From positions 8,642 through 72,641 of the forward strand of contig CALCNX010000124.1 of assembly GCA_937899715.1 (NCBI GenBank): a DNA stretch of 64,000 nt, in the 5' to 3' direction. Position 1 is the first letter of the stretch. Every line of letters begins with the position of its first letter. The notes under the pieces were generated by a model. That model searched no databases, was not told where the DNA came from, and saw only the letters and a program-made list of their open reading frames with translations. Made by a program: the position numbers and the translations under genes. Positions 32,817 through 41,981 of this stretch are shown one piece after another. The DNA comes from an uncultured bacterium. GTDB taxonomy: Bacteria; Bacteroidota; Ignavibacteria; Kapaibacteriales; UBA4661.

Positions 32817-33539
32817 ATGAGCCAGAACGCTATGAGTCAAACCGCTACCTCCCTATCTGTTATTATTCCGGTGTACAACGAAGTCGAACTTCTCGGCGAT
32901 GCTGTGCGGCAGATTGATTCTTTCGTCGCACGCCATTTCACCGAATATGAAATTGTCATTATCGAAAGCGGAAGCACCGATGGCACGGGTGCGCTGTGCG
33001 ACAACTTGGCAGCGGAGCTTGCATCTGTGCGAGTGATTCACGAAGGCGGGCGGAACGGCTTCGGCTCTGCGCTCAAGCGCGGCTATAAAGAAGCCGCAAA
33101 AGATTGGGTTTGGTTCGTGACCGCCGATACGCCGTTTCCGTTGGAATCTATTGTGGAGGCGAAAAAACTATTCCCGAACTACGATTGCATCCTCAGCTAC
33201 CGCTCGGAAGATACGCGCAAAAGTTTCTTCCGCAAAATACAATCGGTGGTCTATAATACGCTTGTCAAAACCGTGCTGGGGCTGCGCGTTAAGCACGTCA
33301 ACTCTGCCTTCAAAGTCTTCAAGCGCGATGTTATTCAGTCCTTGCCGCTCATTTCTAACGGCTGGTTTATTGATGCCGAAACGCTTTACTGGCTCACCCA
33401 ACGCAAGGTGCGCTATACCGAAATTCCTGTGCCACTCATTGACCGTACGGGCGGACACTCTACGATTACCCTTTCTACGCCGCTTACGCTTTTGAAAGAG
33501 TTGCAGCGCTTTTTGCAAGAACGCAAAAAGTTTTTGTAA
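32817..33539 (+). CDS. GT2-family glycosyltransferase
   Basis: 240 residues, without membrane segments. The GT-A fold begins with L-S-V-I-I-P-V-Y-N-E-V-E-L-L (about residues 9-22). Later marks are I-E-S-G-S-T-D-G-T, the N-G-F-G-S-A-L-K-R-G-Y segment, the metal-binding region V-T-A-D-T-P-F-P, and a S-A-F-K-V-F-K-R-D-V pattern. It resembles dolichol/polyprenyl-phosphate sugar transferases. The start may be 32817 or the second Met at 32832. It ends the envelope-sugar cluster. Confidence 0.85.
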   Translation: MSQNAMSQTATSLSVIIPVYNEVELLGDAVRQIDSFVARHFTEYEIVIIESGSTDGTGALCDNLAAELASVRVIHEGGRNGFGSALKRGYKEAAKDWVWFVTADTPFPLESIVEAKKLFPNYDCILSYRSEDTRKSFFRKIQSVVYNTLVKTVLGLRVKHVNSAFKVFKRDVIQSLPLISNGWFIDAETLYWLTQRKVRYTEIPVPLIDRTGGHSTITLSTPLTLLKELQRFLQERKKFL

Positions 33540-33570
33540 AAACTATAACGTGATGCGTTTACGCAAACGC

Positions 33571-33633
33571 AAAAAAAGCCAAGCAAAAGTCGTTCCAATC
33601 ATTGATTGATAGCGGTTTTTACTTGGCTTTTTT
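33571..33633 (+). terminator. Terminator after the glycosyltransferase
   Basis: A stem of 12 bp (33572-33583 with 33622-33633, aaaaaagccaag/cttggctttttt) closes a 38-base loop that can form further pairs. The A and T runs make it usable in either direction. Confidence 0.75.
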
Positions 33634-33769
33634 GTACTTTTTTTGCATTTTGGCATTAGAGCGACGTGTCTATGCAAATTCCGTTCCATATTTGCCAGTT
33701 ACACGTCTTCGTACCACTTTCACATAAGCAGCTATCGTTTTTCAGCATAATGAGAAAGCGTTAATAATT

Positions 33770-35605
33770 ATGATAGGTCTCGGATTAGGACTTGAACTGG
33801 GCTTAGAGCAGAAGCTCACGCCCCAGCAAGTACAGTATCTTAAACTTTTACAACTCACGGGTTTACAGCTTGAGCAGCATATCTCGCAAGAGTTGGAAAT
33901 GAATCCCATGCTCGAAGAAGGTGGCTTGGAATCAGACTTCGGTGATGATACCGAACTCAGCTCCGTTGAGACTATTGCTGAAGATGCTCCCAGCGATAGC
34001 GATGCCGACGACCGCGACGAAGAGCGTATCTCGCGCGAGGATGACGATTTTGAGGTGTTCAATCCTGAAAACGGGGTAAACGACGAAGAGCAAACATGGG
34101 TAGATTTTATTGAAGATGAAGGTAGTACTGCGAAGTACAACAGCGACGATGAAGACGGCGAGGGCTTCCCGATGCCCGAATCACGTTCTGTGCTTGACGA
34201 AATTGAAGACCAGCTTCGTATGCTTAACCTTACCGAAGAAGAGCAAATTATTACCGAAGAAATCTTGGGAAGCATTGAACCATCGGGGTATTTGTATCGA
34301 GACTTGACGGAAATAGCGATTGCGGTGAATGAAAAAATTGATGCGCTCAACGAACTTCGTCAGCATGAAGCGAGCAATAGCAAAGCCTCTACAAACGGCT
34401 ACAAGCGTGATTATATGGATGCTTATCGCACATATAACGACGACGACGATGTTGACGATGATGATTTCGAGTCCATAGACCTTTCGCCCGTAAAGAAGAA
34501 ACCTGCTTCGCTCGCCCTCGCCCAGACAATCGAACAGCCTGTCATTATCCTCCAGCCAGTGAATGTGGACATGGTAGAGGAAATTCTTTTTGAAATTCAA
34601 ACCCTTGACCCGCCCGGAATTGGTGCGCGGGACTTGCGCGAATGTTTGCTTGCACAGCTGTACGCCCTACCGAAGCTGAACGCGGCGCAGCAGCTCGCAA
34701 AGATGGTGCTGGAGAAAGCATATGAGCCGTTCCGCATGAAGCATTACGAAGTCATTATGCGCGAACTCAAGGTGAGCGATGTTTATTTGCGAGAGGCGCT
34801 GAAGGCTATTCGCTTGCTGAATCCAAAGCCCGGCGGATTTTCGACTGGTGGCGGCACAAGTTCCATCATTCCTGACTTCTTGATTAGTTTCGATGAAGAA
34901 AAAAATGATTTTTTCATTCAACTCAACGACACGCGCGTTCCCACAGTCCATGTGAACAAAATGTATGAGCAGATGAAAAATCAAGTCCGCGAAGTAACGC
35001 AGCGCGGCATGAAAAGCCAGCGAATGAACAAGGACACTCGCCAATTTCTCAAGCAAAAATACGACGACGCGAAATTTCTTATCCTAGCACTCAAGCAACG
35101 CCGCCACACGATGATTCGCGTGATGACGGCGATAGTATTCCGTCAGCGAGAATTTTTTCTGCGCGGCAAAAACTACATCAGACCGCTCATTTACAAAGAT
35201 ATTGCTGAAGATACAGGCGTGGATATTTCTACCGTTTGTCGCGTGGTTAATAACAAATATGCTCAGACCGATTATGGCGTGTACGAGCTCCGCTATTTCT
35301 TCAGTGAAGGCTTGCCTATGCCCAAAGACCCTGTTATAGGCGGTGCGCTTGGCGTTGCTCCGGTGGAAAGCAGTAACGGTAGCTATTCGGGTGAAGATGG
35401 CGACATGGATAATGAAATTTCGACTCGCGTCATCAAGGATAAATTGAAAGAAATTATCCAAGCAGAGCCGAAAGACAAGCCCCTCAGCGACGACAAACTT
35501 GTGCAGGAACTTGCGAAAATCGGCTTTACTATTGCCCGACGGACAGTGGCAAAATATCGTGATTTGATGGGGATTCCGCCAGCGAGACTGCGTAGGGAAT
35601 TGTAA
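33770..35605 (+). CDS. rpoN: RNA polymerase sigma-54 factor
   Basis: 611 residues. Sigma-54 directs RNA polymerase to -24/-12 promoters and needs an AAA+ activator. Region I is the Q-rich helix G-L-E-Q-K-L-T-P-Q-Q-V-Q-Y-L-K-L-L-Q-L at the N-terminus. An acidic region II (about residues 50-135) and a second acidic insert near 215-240 make it roughly 100 residues longer than typical. The core-binding and DNA-binding parts follow (I-K-D-T-G-V-D-I-S-T-V-C-R-V type HTH near 480), and the RpoN box A-R-R-T-V-A-K-Y-R is at the C-terminus. It is followed 44 bp later by a secreted protein and then by an envelope protein and a sigma-54 activator. Confidence 0.95.
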   Translation: MIGLGLGLELGLEQKLTPQQVQYLKLLQLTGLQLEQHISQELEMNPMLEEGGLESDFGDDTELSSVETIAEDAPSDSDADDRDEERISREDDDFEVFNPENGVNDEEQTWVDFIEDEGSTAKYNSDDEDGEGFPMPESRSVLDEIEDQLRMLNLTEEEQIITEEILGSIEPSGYLYRDLTEIAIAVNEKIDALNELRQHEASNSKASTNGYKRDYMDAYRTYNDDDDVDDDDFESIDLSPVKKKPASLALAQTIEQPVIILQPVNVDMVEEILFEIQTLDPPGIGARDLRECLLAQLYALPKLNAAQQLAKMVLEKAYEPFRMKHYEVIMRELKVSDVYLREALKAIRLLNPKPGGFSTGGGTSSIIPDFLISFDEEKNDFFIQLNDTRVPTVHVNKMYEQMKNQVREVTQRGMKSQRMNKDTRQFLKQKYDDAKFLILALKQRRHTMIRVMTAIVFRQREFFLRGKNYIRPLIYKDIAEDTGVDISTVCRVVNNKYAQTDYGVYELRYFFSEGLPMPKDPVIGGALGVAPVESSNGSYSGEDGDMDNEISTRVIKDKLKEIIQAEPKDKPLSDDKLVQELAKIGFTIARRTVAKYRDLMGIPPARLRREL

Positions 35606-35649
35606 ATTGTAAAATTGCCCCGATTTCAAACTTCATTACCGCTATCCAG

Positions 35650-36486
35650 ATGCTCCATTTTTGTAAACTGGCTTTCGTCGCCGCTTTTGTGCTGATGCTT
35701 GAAGCATTAGTGCCGCTCAAGGCGCAGCTTCCGGGTTCCGCAGTGGAGGCATATACGCCCAATATGAACGCAAAAATCGGCGACACTATACTTGTACCTG
35801 TCTCAGTGCGGCGTGTTAACGCTGCCGCGCAGCAGGTAATTATAGATAGTTGTAAGTTTATTTTTCGCTTTAATCCTACTGTACTTATCCCTCTGGAAAC
35901 GCGGCTTTTTGACACACTGTATCTGGCAAATAATCTTATGGAAAGTTCAATCACGGTGCGGCTAAATAAGCGTTTGCGGGAAAATGAGGCACTCGTGCAA
36001 ATCAAAATGCTCGTCTGCTTGGGGGATGTGGACTCAACAGAATTCTCTATTGACCGAGATGGTGTGCGGGGTATTCCCTTTCAAGTGTTTGCGGCGGGAA
36101 TGCCCGGGATTACGGTGCAAGCGACAAGCGGGCGTTTGTTCGTCGAAGATGCACGGTGGAATGGAATGCTGCGAACAGTCAATACAAATATCGGACAACT
36201 TTCCATGACTATTTCCCCCAATCCAGTCCCGCAGAATGGCGGCGTTATCGAACTCGGTATCGGCTCACTACCGGTTCCGCCACAATTAGGGTCGCCGTCG
36301 CTCGTACTCTATCGTGCCGATGGTCGCGATGTAGCGCTCTTGGGTTTGACTGATGTTGTTCCGATGAGTTTTGTAGGCAAATCCTCTCTGCCGGTTCGTT
36401 TTCTACGCAGTAATTTACGCGGTACATTTTTTGCCCGTTTCACCTACGGACCATACTCAATAACGCGGCTCGTCGTTTTTGAATGA
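35650..36486 (+). CDS. Secreted protein with cohesin-like region and T9SS-like tail
   Basis: 278 residues. A signal peptide (L-A-F-V-A-A-F-V-L-M-L core, cleavage near K-A-Q) is followed by a beta-rich domain with G-D-T-I-L-V-P-V-S-V-R-R, F-I-F-R-F-N-P-T-V-L and V-Q-I-K-M-L-V-C-L-G, which resembles cohesin-type domains. The C-terminal 90 residues begin S-I-S-P-N-P-V-like (M-T-I-S-P-N-P-V-P-Q-N-G-G) and end in a short strand, reminiscent of T9SS sorting tails. The Met start of the next gene overlaps its stop (ATGA). Function is unknown. Confidence 0.65.
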   Translation: MLHFCKLAFVAAFVLMLEALVPLKAQLPGSAVEAYTPNMNAKIGDTILVPVSVRRVNAAAQQVIIDSCKFIFRFNPTVLIPLETRLFDTLYLANNLMESSITVRLNKRLRENEALVQIKMLVCLGDVDSTEFSIDRDGVRGIPFQVFAAGMPGITVQATSGRLFVEDARWNGMLRTVNTNIGQLSMTISPNPVPQNGGVIELGIGSLPVPPQLGSPSLVLYRADGRDVALLGLTDVVPMSFVGKSSLPVRFLRSNLRGTFFARFTYGPYSITRLVVFE

Positions 36487-38516
36487 TTATGAAGCACTTG
36501 TACTATCTCACCAGTTTGATTGTCATTGTTTGTCAGTTCTGCTCTGTCAATGGATACGCGCAAACTGCCTCATCGCCGTTTCAGGTGGGGCTTGTTGGTG
36601 GTATTTCCAGACAATTCCCAACGGGACGACTTGCTGCCGTGCAGGATATACAGCGCTTTCCGGCGATATTAGATGTGCACAACGGTACTGCCTTTGAAGG
36701 TGGCATAGAGGCTGTTTATCGCTTGAATCCTTTATGGGAGCTTGCTCTTCGTGGTGAATACGGGCAATCTGCTTCGACAACTTTCGGCGAAGAGCATAGT
36801 ATTGTCAGTGTCTGGAATCCACAAGCAAGCCGATACCAGCCCGTGCCAGCGACTATTCAGAACACACTTACGGCGAACGTTAATTTGCTTTCTTTTACAC
36901 CGCTTGTGCGCTTATATCTGGGCGATATATTTTTCGTTAGTCTGGGGTCGCGTTTCGATGTGCCATTGCAGTCATCGCTTCGGTATCGCTTTGATATTGC
37001 CGATCCCGCCACATTTGTCAGTAATTTTTCTCAACGCATAGATACGTTGCTGCGCCTTCCGCCTCCCGCTCGTGTTGGGCTTTCGTGGTCGCCCGCTCTA
37101 TCGGTTGGTGCCTCACTTACGGTGAACCGTGTGCGTTTTATGCCGGAAATTCAGGTACAGCCACTTTTTCAGCCATTTCGCGGTTTTACGCCCGAAAACA
37201 CACCATGGAATCTGGCTTCCGTCCGTTTTAATCTCGGTATCGTCTTGTCATTTCCTCCTCCGAAAGCAGATCAACCGTTGCTGCAAAGCGCTTCTCCTAA
37301 AAGTGTTCCGCCAACTGTCTTGGAAAGTGGCATTCCACCTACGTTACAAACCAATACTGCAAACCAGACCAATACGGCAAATTCTCTTCAGCCCACCAAA
37401 GATGATGCTTCGTCCGCGCAAGAACCGCCCATATCTTTTCCGGTGCGTCTGGATACAGTATTCCAGCGCGATACGACGAGACAGGTAGTGGCATGGAATC
37501 TCTCCGATACAGTACGGATGACGGGAAAGACCACACAAAGTATTTCTATTCCAAGTGGCAAGCAAATAATGATTGCCGAATCCTATATTCACGACGTTCC
37601 CAAGCCTAAACCGTTTTTGGTGGCAAATCTTGATGTGCGGTTTATTCCCGCGCTCGGTGCTGCGCGCAGTACAGAAACGAAGCAAGCCGCACGGCTTGTG
37701 GAGAAGCCAATGATTATTCGGTCTCTTACATCCGACGCAACGTCGGGAGCATTTGCACTCAAGGAAAAGTATGATACGTTGAATGCAGTGCGGATGCCGC
37801 TTATGCGATTTTTGCCGACAATTTCGAGTGAAATTGGCGTTCGGGAGCGCTGCATTGCTATCGGCTCAGAGCGCAGTCCTGATGCGCCATTGCTGACTAT
37901 CATTGCACCAGACGCAAAGCCGCTTGATTGGGATGCACAAACATTGCTTTTCGCACCATCCTCTCAAAGCCGCGTCAACACACTCATTGGAGACACATTG
38001 GCAGTCTGGATGACGGTTGCCGATAACGAGGGGCAGCGAGTGAAAACAGATATTGCGCGAATTACCGTAGAAAACCTTGATACCGTCTCGCCTTACCAAG
38101 CCACAACACCAATGCCACGACAGCCCGGACGCTGGATGCTTGTGTCAATGCGGGTAGTAGTAGGCGATAGCCTGACGGGGCAGCTTATACTGGCACCAGA
38201 AGCTCTGCGACTGCGCGAGTATCTGATTGAAGAAGTAGCGCGGCGCAAAGCTCGTGCTAAAGCAGGTCTCAAAAACTGTACAGTTTATGGTGAAGTACCC
38301 TTTGCAGACGATGTGACGATGCTTGCACAAGTAAGGGCATTGACGCAAAATCTTGCGGAGACACTAAAAACATCATCAGTGTATGTGGCACTGCCCGCGA
38401 ATAGCAGGCTTTCTTCCGCCCATAGAGCAAGCAGCCCCGATGTGCAACATTTTGACAAAAAAACGTATGCTTTTCCACGCACCGATGCGTATATTCGAGT
38501 GATGATAGAAGAATAG
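36483..38516 (+). CDS. Envelope protein, probable outer-membrane barrel with periplasmic tail
   Basis: 677 residues. No named family is recognised. A signal peptide (Y-L-T-S-L-I-V-I-V-C core, cleavage near G-Y-A-Q-T) is followed by a barrel-like section (about 25-260) with alternating aromatic strands (L-W-E-L-A-L-R-G-E-Y, L-S-F-T-P-L-V-R-L-Y-L-G, F-F-V-S-L-G-S-R-F-D). A low-complexity Thr/Asn/Pro linker comes next, then a tail of about 330 residues with beta-strand repeats and a charged helix (R-L-R-E-Y-L-I-E-E-V-A-R-R-K-A-R-A). The tail could bind peptidoglycan, but no OmpA motif is clear. It overlaps its upstream neighbour, and a sigma-54 activator follows 51 bases downstream. Confidence 0.7.
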   Translation: MIMKHLYYLTSLIVIVCQFCSVNGYAQTASSPFQVGLVGGISRQFPTGRLAAVQDIQRFPAILDVHNGTAFEGGIEAVYRLNPLWELALRGEYGQSASTTFGEEHSIVSVWNPQASRYQPVPATIQNTLTANVNLLSFTPLVRLYLGDIFFVSLGSRFDVPLQSSLRYRFDIADPATFVSNFSQRIDTLLRLPPPARVGLSWSPALSVGASLTVNRVRFMPEIQVQPLFQPFRGFTPENTPWNLASVRFNLGIVLSFPPPKADQPLLQSASPKSVPPTVLESGIPPTLQTNTANQTNTANSLQPTKDDASSAQEPPISFPVRLDTVFQRDTTRQVVAWNLSDTVRMTGKTTQSISIPSGKQIMIAESYIHDVPKPKPFLVANLDVRFIPALGAARSTETKQAARLVEKPMIIRSLTSDATSGAFALKEKYDTLNAVRMPLMRFLPTISSEIGVRERCIAIGSERSPDAPLLTIIAPDAKPLDWDAQTLLFAPSSQSRVNTLIGDTLAVWMTVADNEGQRVKTDIARITVENLDTVSPYQATTPMPRQPGRWMLVSMRVVVGDSLTGQLILAPEALRLREYLIEEVARRKARAKAGLKNCTVYGEVPFADDVTMLAQVRALTQNLAETLKTSSVYVALPANSRLSSAHRASSPDVQHFDKKTYAFPRTDAYIRVMIEE

Positions 38517-38567
38517 ATGAACGTACAGCATAGATAATCAGTCTTGCACTGGAAGCACGTCCTAATA

Positions 38568-40007
38568 GTGAACACGCAGCCCCAACATATAACCGGTATT
38601 ATTGGTTCTTCGGCTCAGATGCACGAAGTAACCGAGCGTGTGCTGCAAGTTGCGCCGACAGACCTGTGTGTGCTTATTACGGGCGAATCCGGTACAGGGA
38701 AAGAAGTTTTTGCCCGTGCCGTCCACAACCTCAGCAAACGCCGTAAAGAGCGCATGGTGAGCCTGAATTGCGGTGCTATCCCGGAAACGCTCTTGGAATC
38801 AGAGCTTTTTGGCAGCGAAAAAGGTGCATATACCGGTGCCGCCGAGCAGCGAAAGGGCTTTTTTGAAGCGGCAGACAAGGGCACAATTTTTCTGGATGAG
38901 TTGGGCGAAATGCCGCTTGGAACACAAGTAAAGCTCTTGCGCGTCTTGGAAACAGGTGAATTCTCACGCTTGGGGTCGCCGGATGTGATTCGCTCTGATG
39001 TGCGTATTATTGCCGCTACCAATCGGCGTTTGGAAGAAGAGGTTGCTCGCGGGACGTTTCGCCAAGACCTCTTTTACCGATTGAATGCTGTACAAATCGA
39101 AATTCCCGCATTACGCGAACACCCTGATGATATTCCTGAGCTTGTCGAATACTTTGCTCGGCGCACAACGCAGAAAATTGGTGTCGAGTATGAGGGAATA
39201 AGTGCTGAAGCGCTTCACGTCTTGAAAAATCTGCCTTGGGCGGGTAACGTGCGTGAGCTACGGAATCTGATTGAAACTGTCGTCACGCTCGAAAAAGGTC
39301 GTGAAATCACGCTCGATACCCTACGCCCCTATATGCCTCGTGCGCTCAAGTCGCCTGTGAGCACTGGCAATGTTGAGTATCAAGCATCAGTGCCGCAAAC
39401 GCTTGTCGCGCCTTCAAGAGCGCTTCCACCATATACCCCTTTCCTGCAAGACAATGATTTTCAGGGGAATGGTTTTCAGGACAATGTGCTGAGGATGCTG
39501 CCGTTTATGGCAGGTGAGCGGTATGACCGTGCGGGATATGACGGAACAGAATATAACAACAAAGTTCTCGCGCAATCACCACTCATGCGGCTCCCCGCCA
39601 AAACGCCGGAGCAACTTGAGCGCGAATTGATGTACAAAGCACTTGTAGATTTAGTGCGGGAAGTAGCGCTCTTGCGCGGAGAAGTTGCTGATTTGCGAGA
39701 CGTAGTCTTTACGCAAAAGCATGATTCCAGCGGACACGAAATTTCACCCGTCAGGGTCTCGTCTGTCACACCTGTACATGATGCGCAGAACGTGCCAGAA
39801 GAGCCATCGTATCAATCTGCGACGCTTGAAGAAAGTCCGCTCACGATGCACGAAGTCGAGAAACGCCTCATTGGTGCGGCGCTAGGACGTTTTGAGGGCA
39901 ATCGTCGTCAGGCTGCCGATGCGCTTGGTATTAGCGAGAGAACGCTTTACCGGAAGCTCCGCGAATATGGGCTTGTAGATGGTGCCTCGCCAGCGCATGA
40001 GGACTAG
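38568..40007 (+). CDS. Sigma-54-dependent transcriptional activator without a receiver domain
   Basis: 479 residues from a GTG at 38568; a TTG at 38544 is possible. The AAA+ domain begins almost at the N-terminus (G-S-S-A-Q-M). It has Walker A G-E-S-G-T-G-K-E near residue 40, and G-A-Y-T-G-A, the sigma-54-contact loop, with Tyr replacing the usual Phe. It also has Walker B F-L-D-E-L-G-E-M and the R-finger F-R-Q-D-L-F-Y-R-L-N. A linker of about 160 residues with low conservation precedes a Fis-type HTH (R-R-Q-A-A-D-A-L-G-I-S-E-R-T-L-Y-R-K-L). The missing N-terminal sensor or receiver domain means control must come from elsewhere or through abundance. It lies downstream of rpoN. Confidence 0.9.
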   Translation: MNTQPQHITGIIGSSAQMHEVTERVLQVAPTDLCVLITGESGTGKEVFARAVHNLSKRRKERMVSLNCGAIPETLLESELFGSEKGAYTGAAEQRKGFFEAADKGTIFLDELGEMPLGTQVKLLRVLETGEFSRLGSPDVIRSDVRIIAATNRRLEEEVARGTFRQDLFYRLNAVQIEIPALREHPDDIPELVEYFARRTTQKIGVEYEGISAEALHVLKNLPWAGNVRELRNLIETVVTLEKGREITLDTLRPYMPRALKSPVSTGNVEYQASVPQTLVAPSRALPPYTPFLQDNDFQGNGFQDNVLRMLPFMAGERYDRAGYDGTEYNNKVLAQSPLMRLPAKTPEQLERELMYKALVDLVREVALLRGEVADLRDVVFTQKHDSSGHEISPVRVSSVTPVHDAQNVPEEPSYQSATLEESPLTMHEVEKRLIGAALGRFEGNRRQAADALGISERTLYRKLREYGLVDGASPAHED

Positions 40008-40073
40008 CAAAATTTTTCATGCTTATCCAATTCTGTTTCGTTATTATTCACCCGTTGATTTTACTTTTTGTCA

Positions 40074-41819
40074 ATGCCGCTTCACTACTACACTTTGAGC
40101 CATATTGCCCGCGACTTGCAGAACTCTGCGGGAATGTTTTTAACAGAGTGTTTTACGCAGGAGCGGAATACGCTGCACTGCGTTTTTGAGAGCGGACGCG
40201 AAACACGTGTGCTGGAGGCACATTTGGATAGCCGTCATGGTGCAATTTTCCTGCGGTCAGAATTTCATCGTGCTCGGAAAAATACGCTCGACCTTTTTCC
40301 AGAACTTATTGGGCGGACATTGCAATCGGCGACATTACTCTTAAATGAACGTGTCTTAGAGCTACATTTGCCGCCTTTCACGCTGTATTACATCGTTTTT
40401 GCGGGATGGAATGACACTATTGACGGCGCATCTGCTAATGCCGTCGTCACACAACCTCCTGAGAATCAGCAACAAGGCGCAGAAACGATTATATCTGCTT
40501 TCCGCAATCCACAACAGTTTGCTCGAACGGAGTTTCGCATTAAAGCCGCGCAGCATCGTGCACTGCGTGATTTTGCATCGGAAACGCCGTTGGAAAAAGC
40601 AATTGCATGTTGCAATCTTCTTCTGGGCAGCACCTATACGCCCGAAGTAATGCAGCGCCTACGGGAAGCGACGGGTTTGGAAGGGCAGGAAACAATAGCT
40701 TCTGTGCAAGTGCAGGAACAAATGGATACGATTGAGCGCATCGCACGCAGTGTTCGCGAGGAGTGTCTCGGCGCAACGACATTTTTTGTTGTGCGTGACA
40801 AAAGGGCAACACCGCTCAGTAAACCTTTGTTTTCACTGATTCGTCCTACCCATAGCGTCATGACGATAGAACGTGAATACTCATCGGCAAGTGAGGCTAT
40901 TCGTGCGACTGTGATGGCACTTCACCGCGAGGCACGATTCCGCAGCCTGTACAGCGCGGCAGAGCTTCAAATACGCACGATGCTGGCGAAGGCAGAGCGC
41001 ACGGTGCAAGCCATTGGACGCGACACCGAAGGCACGGAACGGTCGAAGGAACGTCAACTGTGGGCAGAATTATTGCTTTCTCAGCCAAATGTTCAGCAAA
41101 AGGGTGTTGAGAAGTTGGAAGTAGAGAATTGGGATGGCGAGGTCATTACTATTCGCCTGAACCCCGCACTATCGCTCAGGCAAAATGCGGACGATTATTT
41201 CAAAAAAGCGTCCGCAGCCCGCGAAACACTTAAAAAGCGTGAAGCCAGACGAGAGCAACAAGAACGCCTTGTTCAGCGCTTGGAAGGAGCATTGACAGGA
41301 CTTCGCAGTATTACCACCGAAAAAGACCTTGAAAAATTTATGACAACATTTTCAAAAAACGCGAAAGGTAGCACGAGTGGCGAGCAATCGCCACACGACC
41401 GCCAGCAAATCGAGAAGCACCAGAAAACAACGCGCTTCCGCGAGTTTCCGCTTGATGATGACCACACGCTCTATGTAGGCAAAACGGCGGCGGACAACGA
41501 CGAGCTTACTTTGCACTTTGCAAAGCCGCACGATTATTGGTTCCATGCACGAGGTGTGCCGGGTTCGCACGCAATACTCCGCGCACCGAACAAAGACAAA
41601 AAGCCGCCAAAGCAGGTATTGGAGCAGGCAGCAGCCATAGCCGCATATTTTTCTAAAGCGCGAAATGCCAAAATGTCTCCTGTTGCCTACACGCAGAAAA
41701 AATATGTTCGCAAGCCTAAAGGCGCTGCTGTGGGAGCGGTGATCTTAGAGCGTGAGGAAGTGGTGATGGTGCGCCCCCACGTCCCGGTAGGGCTTTTGGG
41801 CACAGACGCTGAAGAATAG
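40074..41819 (+). CDS. rqcH: NFACT/Rqc2 family ribosome-quality-control protein (RqcH)
   Basis: 581 residues from the ATG at 40074. RqcH binds stalled 50S subunits with peptidyl-tRNA and adds C-terminal alanine tails that target nascent chains for degradation. The NFACT-N domain covers the first half (L-H-Y-Y-T-L-S-H-I-A-R-D-L-Q). A long coiled-coil region runs about 230-420 (R-T-V-Q-A-I-G-R-D-T-E, A-A-R-E-T-L-K-K-R-E-A-R-R). The NFACT-R domain at about 440-530 includes L-Y-V-G-K-T-A-A-D-N-D-E-L, H-D-Y-W-F-H-A-R-G-V-P-G-S-H and a Lys-rich K-D-K-K-P-P-K. The tail is short, so the NFACT-C domain of larger homologues is absent. It stands alone between two unrelated genes. Confidence 0.9.
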   Translation: MPLHYYTLSHIARDLQNSAGMFLTECFTQERNTLHCVFESGRETRVLEAHLDSRHGAIFLRSEFHRARKNTLDLFPELIGRTLQSATLLLNERVLELHLPPFTLYYIVFAGWNDTIDGASANAVVTQPPENQQQGAETIISAFRNPQQFARTEFRIKAAQHRALRDFASETPLEKAIACCNLLLGSTYTPEVMQRLREATGLEGQETIASVQVQEQMDTIERIARSVREECLGATTFFVVRDKRATPLSKPLFSLIRPTHSVMTIEREYSSASEAIRATVMALHREARFRSLYSAAELQIRTMLAKAERTVQAIGRDTEGTERSKERQLWAELLLSQPNVQQKGVEKLEVENWDGEVITIRLNPALSLRQNADDYFKKASAARETLKKREARREQQERLVQRLEGALTGLRSITTEKDLEKFMTTFSKNAKGSTSGEQSPHDRQQIEKHQKTTRFREFPLDDDHTLYVGKTAADNDELTLHFAKPHDYWFHARGVPGSHAILRAPNKDKKPPKQVLEQAAAIAAYFSKARNAKMSPVAYTQKKYVRKPKGAAVGAVILEREEVVMVRPHVPVGLLGTDAEE

Positions 41820-41981
41820 AATAACCCAAAACGGCATCAAATCTTGTTGCCGAATGATTGTATTTCGATAATAACAAAATTTCTTCTTCTGAATTTATAG
41901 TAATTTACTATTTTTACAGGCTTGGGCTTGTCCCTTCTCTCACAACAAGCAATAAAATTAACCAAGAAACAACGAAAGCAG

